Shown: in pieces, positions 53,604 to 64,000 of the stretch
Layout: every line of letters begins with the position of its first letter
Position numbering within the stretch: the stretch's first letter is position 1
NCBI RefSeq assembly: GCF_033473495.1
Contig: NC_088943.1
Span: 2,212,001 to 2,276,000, forward strand
Length of the DNA stretch: 64,000 nucleotides
Direction: 5' to 3'
From: Cercospora beticola
Lineage: Eukaryota > Ascomycota > Dothideomycetes > Mycosphaerellales > Mycosphaerellaceae
Made by a program: the position numbers and the translations under genes
The notes under the pieces: generated by a model
What the model saw: the letters and a program-made list of their open reading frames with translations, nothing else
What the model was told of the DNA's origin: nothing
The model's database searches: none

Positions 53604-55472
53604 TTAACCCAGCTTTACCTTACAGCCATCCGCATTCGACAAGATGAGTGTGAGGTGCTGCTTCTCCGTTCCAATGGGCTCCACTACTTCTCCCGGCGGC
53701 AATTCAATCATCAGGACGGCCTGTACAACTCTCGCAATCACATAAGAAGCCAACATGAGTCCGAAGTCTTCTGTCAACAAACATCAGTCACTGCATGGAA
53801 GAAGCATCGAGGCCACAACTTACTTCCTAAACACACCCTCGGTCCTCCATTGAAAGGCAAATACGCCCATTTGATATTTGCAAGCTCGGGCCCTTCCCAT
53901 CGCTCGGGCCGAAAGCACAATGCATCTTCGCCATATATGTCTGTTCGACGCTGCATATGGTAGACCGAGTATACGACTGGCATGTTTTCGCGTACGAGTA
54001 AGGGCGATTGGCCATCCGGACCTCCTCCACGCGGGAGGTGCGTAGTTCGTCGACAGAATCGGGTGTTGATTGGGACGGGTGGATAGAGTCGAAGGGCTGA
54101 GAGTCGTGAGTTCGGTGAACACAGGAGCGGAGGAAGGTGTCGACTTACTTTCTTGGATGACGTTGTGAAAATACGGCATGCGTTGGGTCCTGGCCCTCGT
54201 GCTGGTCGTGTCGTCACCAAGGATTTCTTCAACCTCTGCGCGAAGTTTCTGCAGCTTTTCCGGGTGCCTGATCAGAAGACGACTGTGGACAAGTCAGCCG
54301 CGTCGATGGAAGAAACCCATGCTACTCGTCACCAAGGAATTCTTCAACCTCTGCGCGAAGTTTCTGCAGCTTTTCCGGGTGCCTGATCAGAAGACGACTG
54401 TGGACAAGTCAGCCGCGTCGATGGAAGAAACCCATGCTACTCACAACGCGTACGACATGGTAGTCGCTGTAGTATCACGACCGGCAATAAGGACGTTCGT
54501 GACCTGGTCTCGGACAAGCTCGATATTGCTGTACTCTCTTTTCATGACGCTGAGCAAAGTGTCCGAGTCTTTGTCTTGCTGAGATGTGTCGGACCTGAGC
54601 GCGGCTTGCACGAATTGCTCAGTATAGTCTTTTACCGTCTTACACGCCTGGAAGAACCCTCTCGGCGCATACAAGAACCACAAGTCTCCCAATTTCACGC
54701 GGGTAGCTGTGACCAATGAAGCTTTATCGAACGCTTCCGAGAACCCATCGTCAACTTCGTGGTTGAAGCTGTCAATCGGTTGACCCAACACCACGGCAAT
54801 CGTTGTATTTAGGGTCAGACGAAAGAGGAGTGGTTGCAGATCGATTATACCTGGAGCTCTCGGCTTAGGCGTGAAGACCAAGTTTTCGACATGCTCTCTG
54901 AAGCCCTCTAGATTTTGATAACGCATTCGAGCGAAGTTCCCGCGCAGCAAATCGCGGGAGTGCTTCCAGGCCTGATCATCTTGCGTAAAGATGCCTTCGC
55001 CGATCATGGCTTTCATGGCAGCATTGCGTGGACCCAAGTGGAAGTCTTCAAAGCGGGTGGACAGTATGGTTTCGATGTTGTCGGGATCCATTGTTGCGTA
55101 CCCCTTTCCTGCAAGAATGGAAACTTGCACAGTCGGACCCAGAGCGTCGAAGTATTGATCAAACATGGCGAGGAGCTTTCTCTGTTTTCTGGCTTGCCAA
55201 CCCTTCGTGAGGACATCCAGTGCCAACGGCCATTTGTATGGCATGATCCAGGTAGCTGGTTTGCAGCCATGGTCTTCGCTGTAAAGCAGGTCGGGCTGAG
55301 AGGTAGATTAGCTATTTTCTTGAGACCACAGACCTTCTCTCGCATTGTATTTTGCTGAAGCCTGGAAGTATTTGTACGCAACATAGCCGATAATGAGCAA
55401 AATGATGGTCTTGGCCCATGTTGGCTCAATTGTCGTATTCAGACGCCATGAAGGCATGGTAGAAGGAGCCAT
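53604..55472 (-). CDS. Cytochrome P450, CYP52-like
   Basis: Exons in the readable form: 55330-55472, 54445-55278, 54149-54282, 53824-54096 and 53604-53770, giving 516 residues. The N-terminal anchor ([15 protein letters not shown]) is followed by [17 protein letters not shown], as in alkane/fatty-acid hydroxylases. Other marks: I-helix [14 protein letters not shown], ExxR in ETLRLYPP, PERW, and heme loop [13 protein letters not shown]. Exon 1 to 2 splicing (GTGGTC donor) was chosen to keep the frame and is the weakest joint. A 115-bp tandem duplication (54212-54441) has doubled one acceptor and the start of exon 3. Using the nearer acceptor gives an in-frame stop; the protein above requires skipping that copy with a 162-bp intron. 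It probably hydroxylates a fatty-acid or alkane chain in the ER. Confidence 0.85.
54212..54441. repeat. 115-bp tandem duplication inside the P450 gene
   Basis: Units 54212-54326 and 54327-54441 are the same apart from one base (GGATTTC versus GGAATTC). On the minus strand each unit carries a piece of intron (branch-like GGCTGACTTG, acceptor GTCCACAG) and 70 bp of the following exon ([19 protein letters not shown]). As 115 is not a multiple of three, reading through the second exon copy shifts into a TAG. Confidence 0.92.
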
Positions 55473-57101
55473 TTTATCTCAAATGATCATCGTATCTACA
55501 GCATGGTTGGAGCAGGAGCAAAAAGGGCAACAAGGCTAACTTCGCCCCTTGCATGAACCGCCCTCTTGGTAACACATTTCATTAAGCAGTGTATGAGGAT
55601 ACTTGGACACAAGTTCGTCTCTTTTCTTTGCCAAGTGAATGCCTTGTACATTCGTACAGAACTTTGCAGAGTCAATAGGCGAGCGAGATGATCAAACTCA
55701 TACTATCTGTGCGTTGCGGTGTCGAGATTTCCCATCGACGACCACTTTTATGGGGTCCTTACGTGGATGAAACATGTGTCCTCCGATGTGAAGTCATTCT
55801 GGCATACAGAGGCCGACTTTTGCTCTTGTCAAACCTCAACCTGGCTCGAATCAACATGCACGAAGACAATATCGTCGAAGCTCGTTCACTCTGGTAGCCA
55901 GGAAGGGATGTCACTGGTCCTTTGCTCAGTAAAGCATGTGCCGTTGTGGTATGTCAGGCTGAACGGGCGGATAGACAAAGACATCTATATGGTAATGTTC
56001 TCCCTGGTCAAAGTGCAGCGACCTCTTGCAGGGTAGGTTTTGGAAGTAGACGTGCTAGAGCAAGAACCTATGGCATGAGCGAAGGTGGTGTCCAATGATC
56101 AACATAGTTGAACTCAGTATGTGCGTTGGAACTGGGATGCATCAATTTCTTTATCACTGTCTTAGAGTGTTCCACTCACCGACGGAGGCGTGCTGTGCAG
56201 AACTCTGTCAATCAGTCAGGGCTTAGGGAGCGGATCAAGTTGTGCCAGCATGGAAAGTGTCTTCTTCCCAGTCCTGAGGCTTCAGCAATCACGCGATGAA
56301 AGCCATGTGCTCGTCGTAGGCATGCCGGATCTTGGCGGTAAAGATTACAATCAGTACCAGGTTCCTCGCTTGCCAAGCCGAAGTGACATACAGGGAGAAT
56401 GATGAGCAATCAATGCTTCACGAGTCGTTCTTTGCTGCGGTGACTATGTGGTTGACCGAGCAAGATCTCTCGGCCGCACCCAGTATGTGATCATCAATAG
56501 ATCCATTATTCGATTGACGAGCTGGATGTTTGACTCCAATCCACCCGTAAGCTTCAGCAGGCTGCGACTTGTACGCAAGTAGAATGTGGCTTCTAGTCTC
56601 GGGTGTTCGTGGGGTATCAATCTTTGCATGCGCAGTGTTTGTCCAAAGTATGCGTATATGAGTGCGTTGGCCCTGTTCCTCGCGGCTGTACAAAGCATGC
56701 AGCTCACTCAAACAAGCAGGTCAGGTAGCCAGCGGGCAAGTTCCTTCCAGCACTGAGCTTGAAGAACCAACTGATACAATTCAACAACAACTGCTGCCAT
56801 GCTTGGCAAACGCGACTCAGTGGAAGCTCCTGTGCGATTACAGACGTATATAACCCGATCCATGTGTACCATTGCTCGTGTCGGGGCTGTCCAGGGATTT
56901 GGGCTCGGATATTCACCTCACTTTCATCATTGAGCGTGATAGGTGACTAATGGTAGCAGAGACTGCTATCAATGACAGTATCGATGACCAGAAATTGTTG
57001 CTGAGTGAAGGTGCAAGCCACAGAGCATCGCCGGGTCGTGGATCCGCGACCATATCACGATCCGGGTAGCTGATACGTTCTCAGCATGCTCATGAAGCAA
57101 C
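55473..57101. other. Intergenic region, no gene seen
   Basis: About 1.6 kb upstream of the P450 gene. Only small overlapping ORFs (under 110 codons) with no recognisable domain. The P450 promoter lies at the left end. Confidence 0.4.
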
Positions 57102-57458
57102 ATGACTAATGCTACCGGGAACGGAGAGCAAGGTGAGGGAAAGTATGCGGCTTTAAGGTTGTATGTCTACGGCGGGAGGGAGTGTTCAAAGCTGCCGCCT
57201 TTAGCGGGACAGGATGCGATGGAACCGCCGATTTATGAGTGGACTTGTCAGAGTGGTGCTGCTGGAGGTGATTGTAGGATTTTGCCGTATGCGATTCAAA
57301 GTTTTGCTGTGCAGAATGTGTTTCAGAATGGCCAGCCTGAAGGCGAATGTCGTGAATTTGAGATGCTGGGAAGTGAAAGTGGTTCTAGAAGGGAGGGAGT
57401 TGGCAGCTGGTTCGTGGCATTCGGCTTGGTTGTTGCGATGTTAGCTGGCTTGCTGTGA
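57102..57458 (+). CDS. Possible small protein with C-terminal membrane tail
   Basis: A 118-residue reading starting MTNATGNGEQGEG. It contains four cysteines (GRECSKL, EWTCQSG, GGDCRIL, EGECREF) and ends with a short hydrophobic stretch after small residues (SRREGVGSWFVAFGLVVAMLAGLL), which is the form of a GPI-attachment signal or tail anchor. There is no N-terminal signal peptide in this reading and a stop lies just upstream, so either an upstream exon has been missed or this is the remnant of a GPI-anchored wall protein. No family recognised. Low confidence as a complete gene. Confidence 0.4.
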   Translation: MTNATGNGEQGEGKYAALRLYVYGGRECSKLPPLAGQDAMEPPIYEWTCQSGAAGGDCRILPYAIQSFAVQNVFQNGQPEGECREFEMLGSESGSRREGVGSWFVAFGLVVAMLAGLL

Positions 57459-57846
57459 GTTGGAATGGCCGTTCAGATCTTGCTCCGAAGAATTTTGTCT
57501 GGCATTGTGTTGTGAAGTGCTGCATTCGTTACTCGTTTCATCGACAGCATACGCAAGCGAATTTCAAGAAGAGCGATGTCTCTCTATTAACGTCCGGTCT
57601 CTTGATAAAATGGAAGGTGGAAGTGGAAGTTCAAGTGATGAGAAGATCCCAGCATGTGAGCACGCGTGTGTGAAGCACGGACTCAATTAAGGTTTCGCGT
57701 CGATCGCGTGGCACAGGCTTTCAGTGTGCTCCACCTTCAATTCACTGTTGTTGATCGCATCGACTTCTCGCGACACTCGCGCCACTGACCACTAATGCTA
57801 CCGACGCAACATCCTACGATTGCAAGCAGGAGCCGCCGTTACCACG
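57459..57846. other. Short intergenic region, no gene seen
   Basis: Presumed promoter of the Rad60-like gene. Contains CGATCGCGTGG-type sequence and no other recognised element. Confidence 0.35.
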
Positions 57847-59252
57847 ATGTCGTTCTTCAAAGCGCCCTCATGGGCGAAAACGCAATCGAAACCCGACAGC
57901 GACGATGAGGACGATGACCAGGACTTGTTCAGTCACAGCAAGAACTTCATGGCAATTCAACGCGACAGACTGGAGCAGGAGAAGCGAAAAAAGGAACGAG
58001 CAAAGCAGAAAGAAGAGGAGAAAGCGCAGCGGCGCAAAAACAAGGCTGCGAAGACGGACAGTAAGAGTGGAGTCAAACGGGAGAGCCTCGAGCGTAATTC
58101 AAAGAATGAGCCTGTCAAAAAGAGGCGCATCAATTCAGAAGAGAGTGCAAAGCTTTTGGCGTCTGTTGGAATCAAGCCGGTGACGATCGACAGCGATACC
58201 GAGGACGAACAGATTGTGTACGAGCCAGAGGACTCGCTGCCTATTCGCCGATCGCCGACAACCAAACGTACGAAGGACGCCATTGCTGGAGGCAGAAGTC
58301 GGAGTACGCTGGGGAGAACAGAGCAAGACCCAGAAACAGAGAGTGAAGTGGAGATTGTGAAGAGCACTACAAAGCCGGCACCGGTGGTGGAGGAGGAAGA
58401 GGAAGAAGATTCAGACCCAGAGATCGCAGCCCTACAGAGAAAGGCTAGGGAGAAGCACCGATTGAAGAAGCAGCAAGAAGAGCTCAGGTCGGCGACTCCG
58501 GGTGCAGGTAACTCGGAGGGAGACAATATGTCAGGGCTACCCACGCCTCCTCCACCCGACCCCATCATCTCGCTCTTTATAACAACGGACATACCAGACG
58601 CAGTGGAGCTCCTGGTCAAACGAAAGATGTCACAGGATCTGGGCACAGTCCGGCGGGCTTGGTGTGGGAAGCAAGGATTTCCTCAGGATTTCAGTGACAA
58701 GGTCTTCTTCACTTGGAATGGAATACGCATGTATGACTTCACCACCTGCAAGCGACTCGGACTCGAGGTCGATTCAGAAGGGAATGTCGCGCGCGCAGAT
58801 CAACGGGATGCCGATGGAGCTGCGCAAGTTCATGTTGTGGCCACAACTCAGGAGCTGCTGGATAAGCAGAAAGCCGAGAAACTACGGCAAGCGAAGGCTG
58901 AGAGCGCTCAGTACGAGCCCGAGGTCGAAACTGAGCCAGCTGCTGAGGAAGAGCAGCAGAAGAGAAAGGGCGTGAAAGTGATTGTGCGAGGAAAAGATCA
59001 GCGGCCTGTCAACGTGGAGGTGTTTTCGGTAAGTCGGATTAGATGCCCAGGCATATCCGAACCAGCTAACACGTGGATCTTCAGACTACGAAGATCTCCA
59101 AGATCATCAACTACGCGAAGAAGCGGATGGGCGTCTCAGCTGACCAGCCCGCATATCTTTCCTTCGATGGAGATCGCCTCGACCCGGACGATGTAGTCGG
59201 CAACACGGAAATGGAGGATTTGGAAAACGTCGACCTCGTTCTCGGCGAATGA
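57847..59252 (+). CDS. SUMO-like-domain protein, Rad60/Esc2/NIP45 family
   Basis: Exons 57847-59028 and 59085-59252 give 449 residues; the 56-bp intron (GTAAGT...CTAAC...TTCAG) interrupts the C-terminal domain. The start is MSFFKAPSWAK. The N-terminal half is charged and disordered, with acidic SDDEDDDQD and SDTEDE patches next to hydrophobic residues (IVYEP), possible SUMO-interaction motifs. Two ubiquitin-like domains follow: one at about residues 245-345 (ISLFITTDIPDAVELLVKRKM...FFTWNGIRMYD) and a second at about 380-449 (VKVIVRGKDQRPVNVEVF, KIINYAKKRMGV, YLSFDGDRLDPDD). That pairing defines Rad60/Esc2/NIP45 proteins, which act with the SMC5/6 complex and SUMO E2 in genome stability. The final segment (DLVLGE) is the usual beta-5 end. 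Confidence 0.9.
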
Positions 59253-62246
59253 TTACAACCCCGTCAAAGCCATTTTTCGCCCCATGCGGTGTACTCTCTG
59301 ACTCGACAGGATTTTCCCACGCGATGGCCTGGACTGTCGAGAATCCGACAGTTTGGACACCGACAGGCACGACCATTTGCTTGGGACGAGACTCCACGAA
59401 TGATACGATCTACGACCTTGCTCACGGATGATGCGTTGGACGGAGTCACGGAGGTCCTGCAGTCATTCATGCACGCGAGCGTGCTCATCCTTGTTCGAAG
59501 AGGTACACGAGGCTTGCAGGCTTGCGTGCTCCATCCTTCACCGCTCTTGTATATTACAACCACCACGTTCTTCGCCACATGATACCCAGATAGTAGTACG
59601 ACGCAAACACGAAAGAGATGAATGAACAATGCCTTGAACGAATCCTGGAGGATCGAATTCTCCATGCATATTAATGCCGAAGAAGAAGCGTAGAGATGCT
59701 TAAGCGCCAGCGCCAGCCCAACCCGAACTCTTCCATCCATCTCATCTGCCTTCACCAATCCAATCTTCCACGACTTGCCACTCGCTTCTACTGCATGCAA
59801 GTTCACGACTGGCTCATCAGAATGACTGTACTGATGAACAACCCGAAACAAGTGATTCTTGTCGCCCAATGACGAAGTTGTACATGCACGTCGTTCCCTA
59901 GCCTAGTGTTGGGCGTCCATACGTGGCTGTCCTGGATTAGCTACTGTAGCTAGAGTGGTTAGGCTTGGCTTCTGCCCGAACCCGCCGGGCAGATGCATGA
60001 TGAAGGAAAAGAAGTCCAGTGGTGCTTTTGCTTCCTGGCCAACGCTTTTCGTGCTTCGCAGCCTGCGTTTCGTATCACCGAGACATGTGGCGCGATTATT
60101 GTATGAATGCAGAAACAATTGCTTTGAAACGGGAACGGGAATGTCTCGGCTTTGGGGCGTTATTCATGTGGTACATGGAGTGGAGAGAGAGAACGTGGTA
60201 TCATAGGGCTGGCTGGTGTTCTTTTCTGGGTATCTGGAGGCTGGAGCAGCGGTCTGTCAAAGAACGGGCTGGGGAATCTTGCTGGGATGTTGCTTGTTAT
60301 CTTTCTGGTCGTCGGCGCCCAAAAAATGGAGAGGCGGTTGAGACTGGTCACTGGTTGCCAGTAGCACGTGCGGCGGATTGGGTATACATACTGCATCCAT
60401 CTCTGCTGCAGCTTGGGTCGCGAATTGCAAGGGTGGGTATTTTCTCTGCCTAGCCAGCTGGCATTTTCTTCGCTGCGCTGCGCTGGTCGTGTTTGGGGTG
60501 CTGGGTGACACAGATCCGTCATTGCATCGCAAGGAAAACTCGCCGCATTCCCGCTCGATTGATTGCACGTTTTCCTCGCTCCGGGCAGCTTTCCCTTTCG
60601 CGACACCTTCTTCGGTACCAGCAAGTCAGTACTTTCCTGCGATACCAACCACTGTACCTTGCTACTCAGCATCTTGCCACCGACTTGCGCCTCATCTGGT
60701 CAGCAATTGCCTGCGTGTGTTTGCCCGGGCGATACTTTTCTCCGCCCGACTCAACTACAGCAATCATCCATGCTTTCAGGCTCCTTCGCACGTCGACATA
60801 CCGAACTACGAAGACTGAGGAGGGCGCCTGCACCACGGACAGCAGTACAGTGAGAGACTGGACGGCCACCTGCGTACCACGCTTGCCTGCCTGCGCTGTC
60901 GCGCATATTCTTGCATCCGGTGATTCTGTGTCGGCCCGCGACACGACTGGCTGACTTGTCTTGGAGAAAGGTTGTTACTTGGCCAACGGACCCAGCATTG
61001 GAACCAGCCAGGCTTTTCGAGCAGGACAAGCCATTCTTGCTCGCTCACAAACTCCCACCACCCAGCGCATCCAGTCTACACCGGTCAGCACTCATCAGCA
61101 TCGCAGTCAGACCCACTGTCCGTGTGTTGCAGCCTTCGTGCCTAAGCAGTTGCTGGCACTACTGCAAACTACCACGCTGCGTGCAGGCTGCAGCGGTTTT
61201 TCCCGCCGCTTCGTCTTATACCCTGCGCCCCCGTTCGATTTTCGCTCCACGCCGCTGTTGCTGTTTGCGCGCGCGCGAAATTGATCTCGCGCCGGAGCCT
61301 GCAGAGTCACGAGAGGAGTGCACGTTGGATCTATTGATATACACGAATCACCCCGCACCGAGCACTGGACCGCAATCTGCCATTGTCAGCCCCCTTATCG
61401 CCAATCGCAGCAGCGAAGGAGCCCGCCGAGACGAGAGTGATCTCCCGCGATCTTCTGCTGGACACTCCCGCTCCCCCCATTGCATCATTGCGCTGCCGCG
61501 AGGGGCGACCAAACACACAACAACCTTTTGCTGCTGCTGCACCACGCACACGCACGACTCCACCTGTCATCGCCATTGTTGGTGGCCATCGCCGTCACCA
61601 ACTGCTGCACGGCAGTCGCGCGACGTCGTTGCCCAAAACGCGCCAAAGTTTCGTACGAAGCTTGACGAGACGTTTCACACAGACCAGCCGTTTAAGATCT
61701 GGCGGCTAGGAATTGACCTCTCGGCTTCTGCCAGCCAGACTTTCGCGTCTAGGGAATCCTGGACCGACAGCGCCTCGCAATTACAGCAATCCGGAGGGCT
61801 GTGTTTATACCCCTCGCTCCCGCCGCCCTCTCCCACGCTGCCATCCTGGGGCAGTACGGCCACATCACCGACCGACCGCAAAGGCGACCACCTCTCAACG
61901 AATATTCACTGTCGGAGAATTGTGTCACGTCGACCAGGTCACTCCGAGGCTTGACGTGCAGCAGAATCCGGTACGTGGTAGGGCAGTCCCCAAGCTACGA
62001 CGTCGCCGTAGCACCCTTTGGGCAATACTGTGACGCGGGACCACCCATTCACCTGGGCTCTCCAGAAAGCTACGGCAGACCACTGGTTGGCCTTTTGACC
62101 TTGTCCTTGTAGCTGACAGTAACAAGGCCAGGATTGAGCTTGCCTATACATTGCTCTGATCGATGTCGCGGGCGTAAGTAAAATCCCATTCTCTGTTCCT
62201 CACCCACATACTTGACCTGCTTCGCGTCCGAGGCCATCCTGCCCCA
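59253..62246. other. Long intergenic region, C-rich leader near the right end
   Basis: About 3 kb without a supported gene. ORFs up to 347 codons (60911-61954) exist but are C/A-biased, lack hydrophobic cores and overlap on both strands, as chance ORFs in GC-rich pyrimidine tracts do. Sequence from about 60800 on, with many CCA, CTGC and CACAC runs, could be the long 5' leader of the gene starting at 62247. GTAAGT at 62174 could be a leader-intron donor. Confidence 0.45.
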
Positions 62247-64000
62247 ATGGCCACCCGCGTTCCGCAGAAAGGCGCAACTAGGGTTTCCCCTCCGCGCACA
62301 AGTGCACCGAAGGAGTCTTCAGCTGACATTGAGCGACCTCGCAGACAGAGTACAGCCTCATTCTCTGTACGGACGGGAGCGGATCGAGTGATACACGTCT
62401 TTCCTGGAGGCCACACATCGTCCGGCGGCAGCGCATCAGTACGTTCACCACTTTCGAGCGGCGGCAGCCGTAGTCCCTCCTCCAGCGACTCGAGCTGGGA
62501 CAACATTGGCGACGGTGACTACGAGGACGAAATTGACCCGTCCGACTCAGCTTCGCGATCACGCGGACCACACTCCCGCCGCCCGACAGTGGAGGTGCCG
62601 ATACCACCTGCCAGGCGGCACTCCTCTCGCAGGACACATCGAGAAGTAGAGCGAGAGGAGAGAAGTCCGCCTCGGCATCGTTCCTCGCGACGACACCACT
62701 CCAGGCACGAAAGCCGCCACGAACGTCGACGCGACCGCAGCTCGTCGAGGCGTGAGCTCTCGGACGGCTCGTCCAGCGCAGGAACCGTGGCTGACGACTA
62801 CCCACCGTATGGCCACCCTGGCATGCCTCGCGCACCTTATCCCGGCTACAGACATGTGCCGCCTGGAAGCCATGGTGGCTACCCACCGACAATGGCGTCG
62901 GGTCCCTCAGCGGGCTACCCAGATCCATACCATGATCCACGCCAGGCACTCGTAACTCGAGATGCCTTTGGCTACCCTTCGCACGCGAACCCGTTTGCTG
63001 CACACCAAGCACAGCCGAATCCCTTCTCACCGATGCCCAACGACAGTGCGAGTTATTTTGGCGGCGCACCAGAACCGCCCATGCCTCACATGGGCCCACC
63101 GCCGCCACCACAACGACATCCTTCCGAAGTTGACGTGCACGGCCGACGTGGCAGACCGCAAAGTTTCGTAGCACCAACACATTTCGCACCCGAACAAGCA
63201 ATGATGCCGTACCAACCGCCGGGCTACCCTTCGCCTTATGGCCATCCATACGGCATGCCAGGCTATCCCATGTACCCGCCAGGAATGCCTGGATATCCTC
63301 CTCCGCCTGCGACCTCACCGCCACCTGCTGCTCCTGAGAAGAACAAGGATCTTGAGCAGTTGAAAGAGATGTTGACGAAGAAAAAAGAGGAAGATACAAA
63401 AGACGCCGGCGCGAAGAATGATGAAATCGCTGCACTCAAAGAGCTCATCAAGAAGCATGAGGAAGAGCGTGTTGCAAGAGAGAAAGCGTGGATCGCTGAG
63501 CGTGAAGCCGAGGCTGCTGCAAAGGCTGCCGAGAAGGCAAAAGCCGAAGAGGAGAAGAAGCGCAAGGCTGAGATTGCAGAGGCCGCTAAGAAGGCGAAGG
63601 ACGACGCTGAATCAAAGGCTGCAGATGCTGCGAAGAAGGCTAAAGAGGAGGCTGAAGCTGCTGCGAAGAAGGCCAAAGACGAGCACGAAGCTGCTGTGAA
63701 GAAGGCAAAGGAAGAGCACGAAGCGAAACTGGCAGAAGCTCAAAAGGCCAAAGACGAGGCCGAGAAAGCGAAGAAGGCATTGGAAGAGGAAGCGGCGAAG
63801 AACAAGCCGACGCCAGACTCTCTGAAAGCACCGATTCGATTCAAGGATGCCGTTGGACGCAAATTCAGCTTCCCATGGGCTATTTGCAAAACCTGGAAGG
63901 GAATGGAGACTTTGATCAAGCAGGCGTTCCTGCATGTCGATGTGATTGGCGATCATGTTCACCAAGGTCACTACGATCTCACGGGACCTGATGGAGAGAT
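62247..64000 (+). CDS. Pro-rich, coiled-coil protein with ubiquitin-like domain, 3' partial
   Basis: The frame from the ATG at 62247 (MATRVPQKGATRV) stays open to the last base, giving 584 codons with no stop. Residues 1-190 are Ser/Arg-rich and disordered (RRHSSRRTHREVEREERS). Residues about 185-365 are a Tyr/Pro/Gly-rich region (YPGYRHVPPGSHGGYPP, PYQPPGYPSPYGHPYG). About 370-525 form a long Lys/Glu/Ala coiled coil with repeats of the AAKKAKDE type. After that comes PIRFKDAVGRKFSFPWAICK...TLIKQAFLH, the start of the ubiquitin-like fold common at the end of fungal proteins of this design. The natural end is outside the window. Function unknown; a scaffold is plausible. Confidence 0.85.
   Translation, partial: MATRVPQKGATRVSPPRTSAPKESSADIERPRRQSTASFSVRTGADRVIHVFPGGHTSSGGSASVRSPLSSGGSRSPSSSDSSWDNIGDGDYEDEIDPSDSASRSRGPHSRRPTVEVPIPPARRHSSRRTHREVEREERSPPRHRSSRRHHSRHESRHERRRDRSSSRRELSDGSSSAGTVADDYPPYGHPGMPRAPYPGYRHVPPGSHGGYPPTMASGPSAGYPDPYHDPRQALVTRDAFGYPSHANPFAAHQAQPNPFSPMPNDSASYFGGAPEPPMPHMGPPPPPQRHPSEVDVHGRRGRPQSFVAPTHFAPEQAMMPYQPPGYPSPYGHPYGMPGYPMYPPGMPGYPPPPATSPPPAAPEKNKDLEQLKEMLTKKKEEDTKDAGAKNDEIAALKELIKKHEEERVAREKAWIAEREAEAAAKAAEKAKAEEEKKRKAEIAEAAKKAKDDAESKAADAAKKAKEEAEAAAKKAKDEHEAAVKKAKEEHEAKLAEAQKAKDEAEKAKKALEEEAAKNKPTPDSLKAPIRFKDAVGRKFSFPWAICKTWKGMETLIKQAFLHVDVIGDHVHQGHYDLTGPDGE

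Noticed and set aside
59264..59869. A 201-codon minus-strand ORF beginning MGDKNHLFRVVHQYS
   Set aside because: The first third has some protein texture, but the rest does not, and it overlaps the 3' end region of the Rad60-like gene. No family recognised, no splice sites that improve it.
60019..60453. A 144-codon plus-strand ORF rich in Trp and Arg
   Set aside because: Composition is unusual for a protein (many Trp, Cys and Arg without pattern) and overlapping frames are equally open.
60911..61954. A 347-codon plus-strand ORF
   Set aside because: Strong C/A bias, no domain or hydrophobic core, and equally long overlapping ORFs on the other strand. More likely the leader or promoter of the gene at 62247.
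1..64000. CRISPR arrays, phage or bacterial operon structure, rRNA operons, telomere repeats
   Set aside because: The window is eukaryotic; none of these was seen on either strand.

Overview
This window is nuclear DNA of a filamentous ascomycete (Pezizomycotina). Genes are dense and lie on both strands, and introns are short (about 47-80 bp) with GT...AG ends and CTAAC-like branch sites. The protein families are typical fungal ones: Zn2Cys6 regulators, a HET-domain protein, a CYP52-like P450, LysM, GH30 and GH47. A Dothideomycete (Mycosphaerellales-like) is my best guess, from general gene flavour only; no marker gene proves it. I rebuilt exon structures by eye from splice motifs, reading frame and domain continuity.

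Layout. 1-16.6 kb: a protein kinase (5' end cut by the window), a small mitochondrial membrane protein, a secreted protein made of two copies of one domain, a GH30 glycanase, a SAP-HIRAN-SNF2-RING (Rad5/HLTF-like) repair ATPase, a sugar transporter and a 2-oxoglutarate/Fe(II) oxygenase. 17.8-24 kb: a decayed secreted-protein gene, then an AflR-like Zn2Cys6 regulator and a stand-alone ACP-thioesterase protein that has lost both active-site serines. This pair looks like the residue, or a repurposed piece, of a polyketide locus. 24-34.8 kb: a GST, the U3 snoRNP protein RRP9, a carotenoid-cleavage-type dioxygenase, a C2H2+Zn2Cys6 regulator, a nuclear low-complexity protein and a LysM plus lysozyme-like protein without a signal peptide.

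34.8-46.2 kb: a gene-poor stretch, then a small secreted precursor cut up by repeated Lys-Arg sites (a Kex2-processed repeat peptide or RiPP-like precursor), a conserved hypothetical protein, the ER alpha-1,2-mannosidase, a tiny Ish1-like membrane protein and a coiled-coil hypothetical protein. 46.2-49.8 kb holds no convincing gene but contains a degenerate tandem repeat of about 300 bp with conserved hairpins. 49.8-64 kb: an Mtr2-like NTF2 protein divergent from ribosomal protein eL38, a HET protein convergent with a P450 that carries a 115-bp exon duplication, a possible small tail-anchored protein, a Rad60/Esc2-like SUMO-domain protein and the start of a Pro/coiled-coil protein with a ubiquitin-like domain that runs off the end.

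The housekeeping genes (RRP9, eL38, Mtr2, GH47, Rad5-like, Rad60-like) are scattered among accessory ones. The strongest leads are the Lys-Arg repeat precursor, the serine-less ACP-TE beside the AflR-like gene, and the P450 in which only skipping of one duplicated exon keeps the frame.
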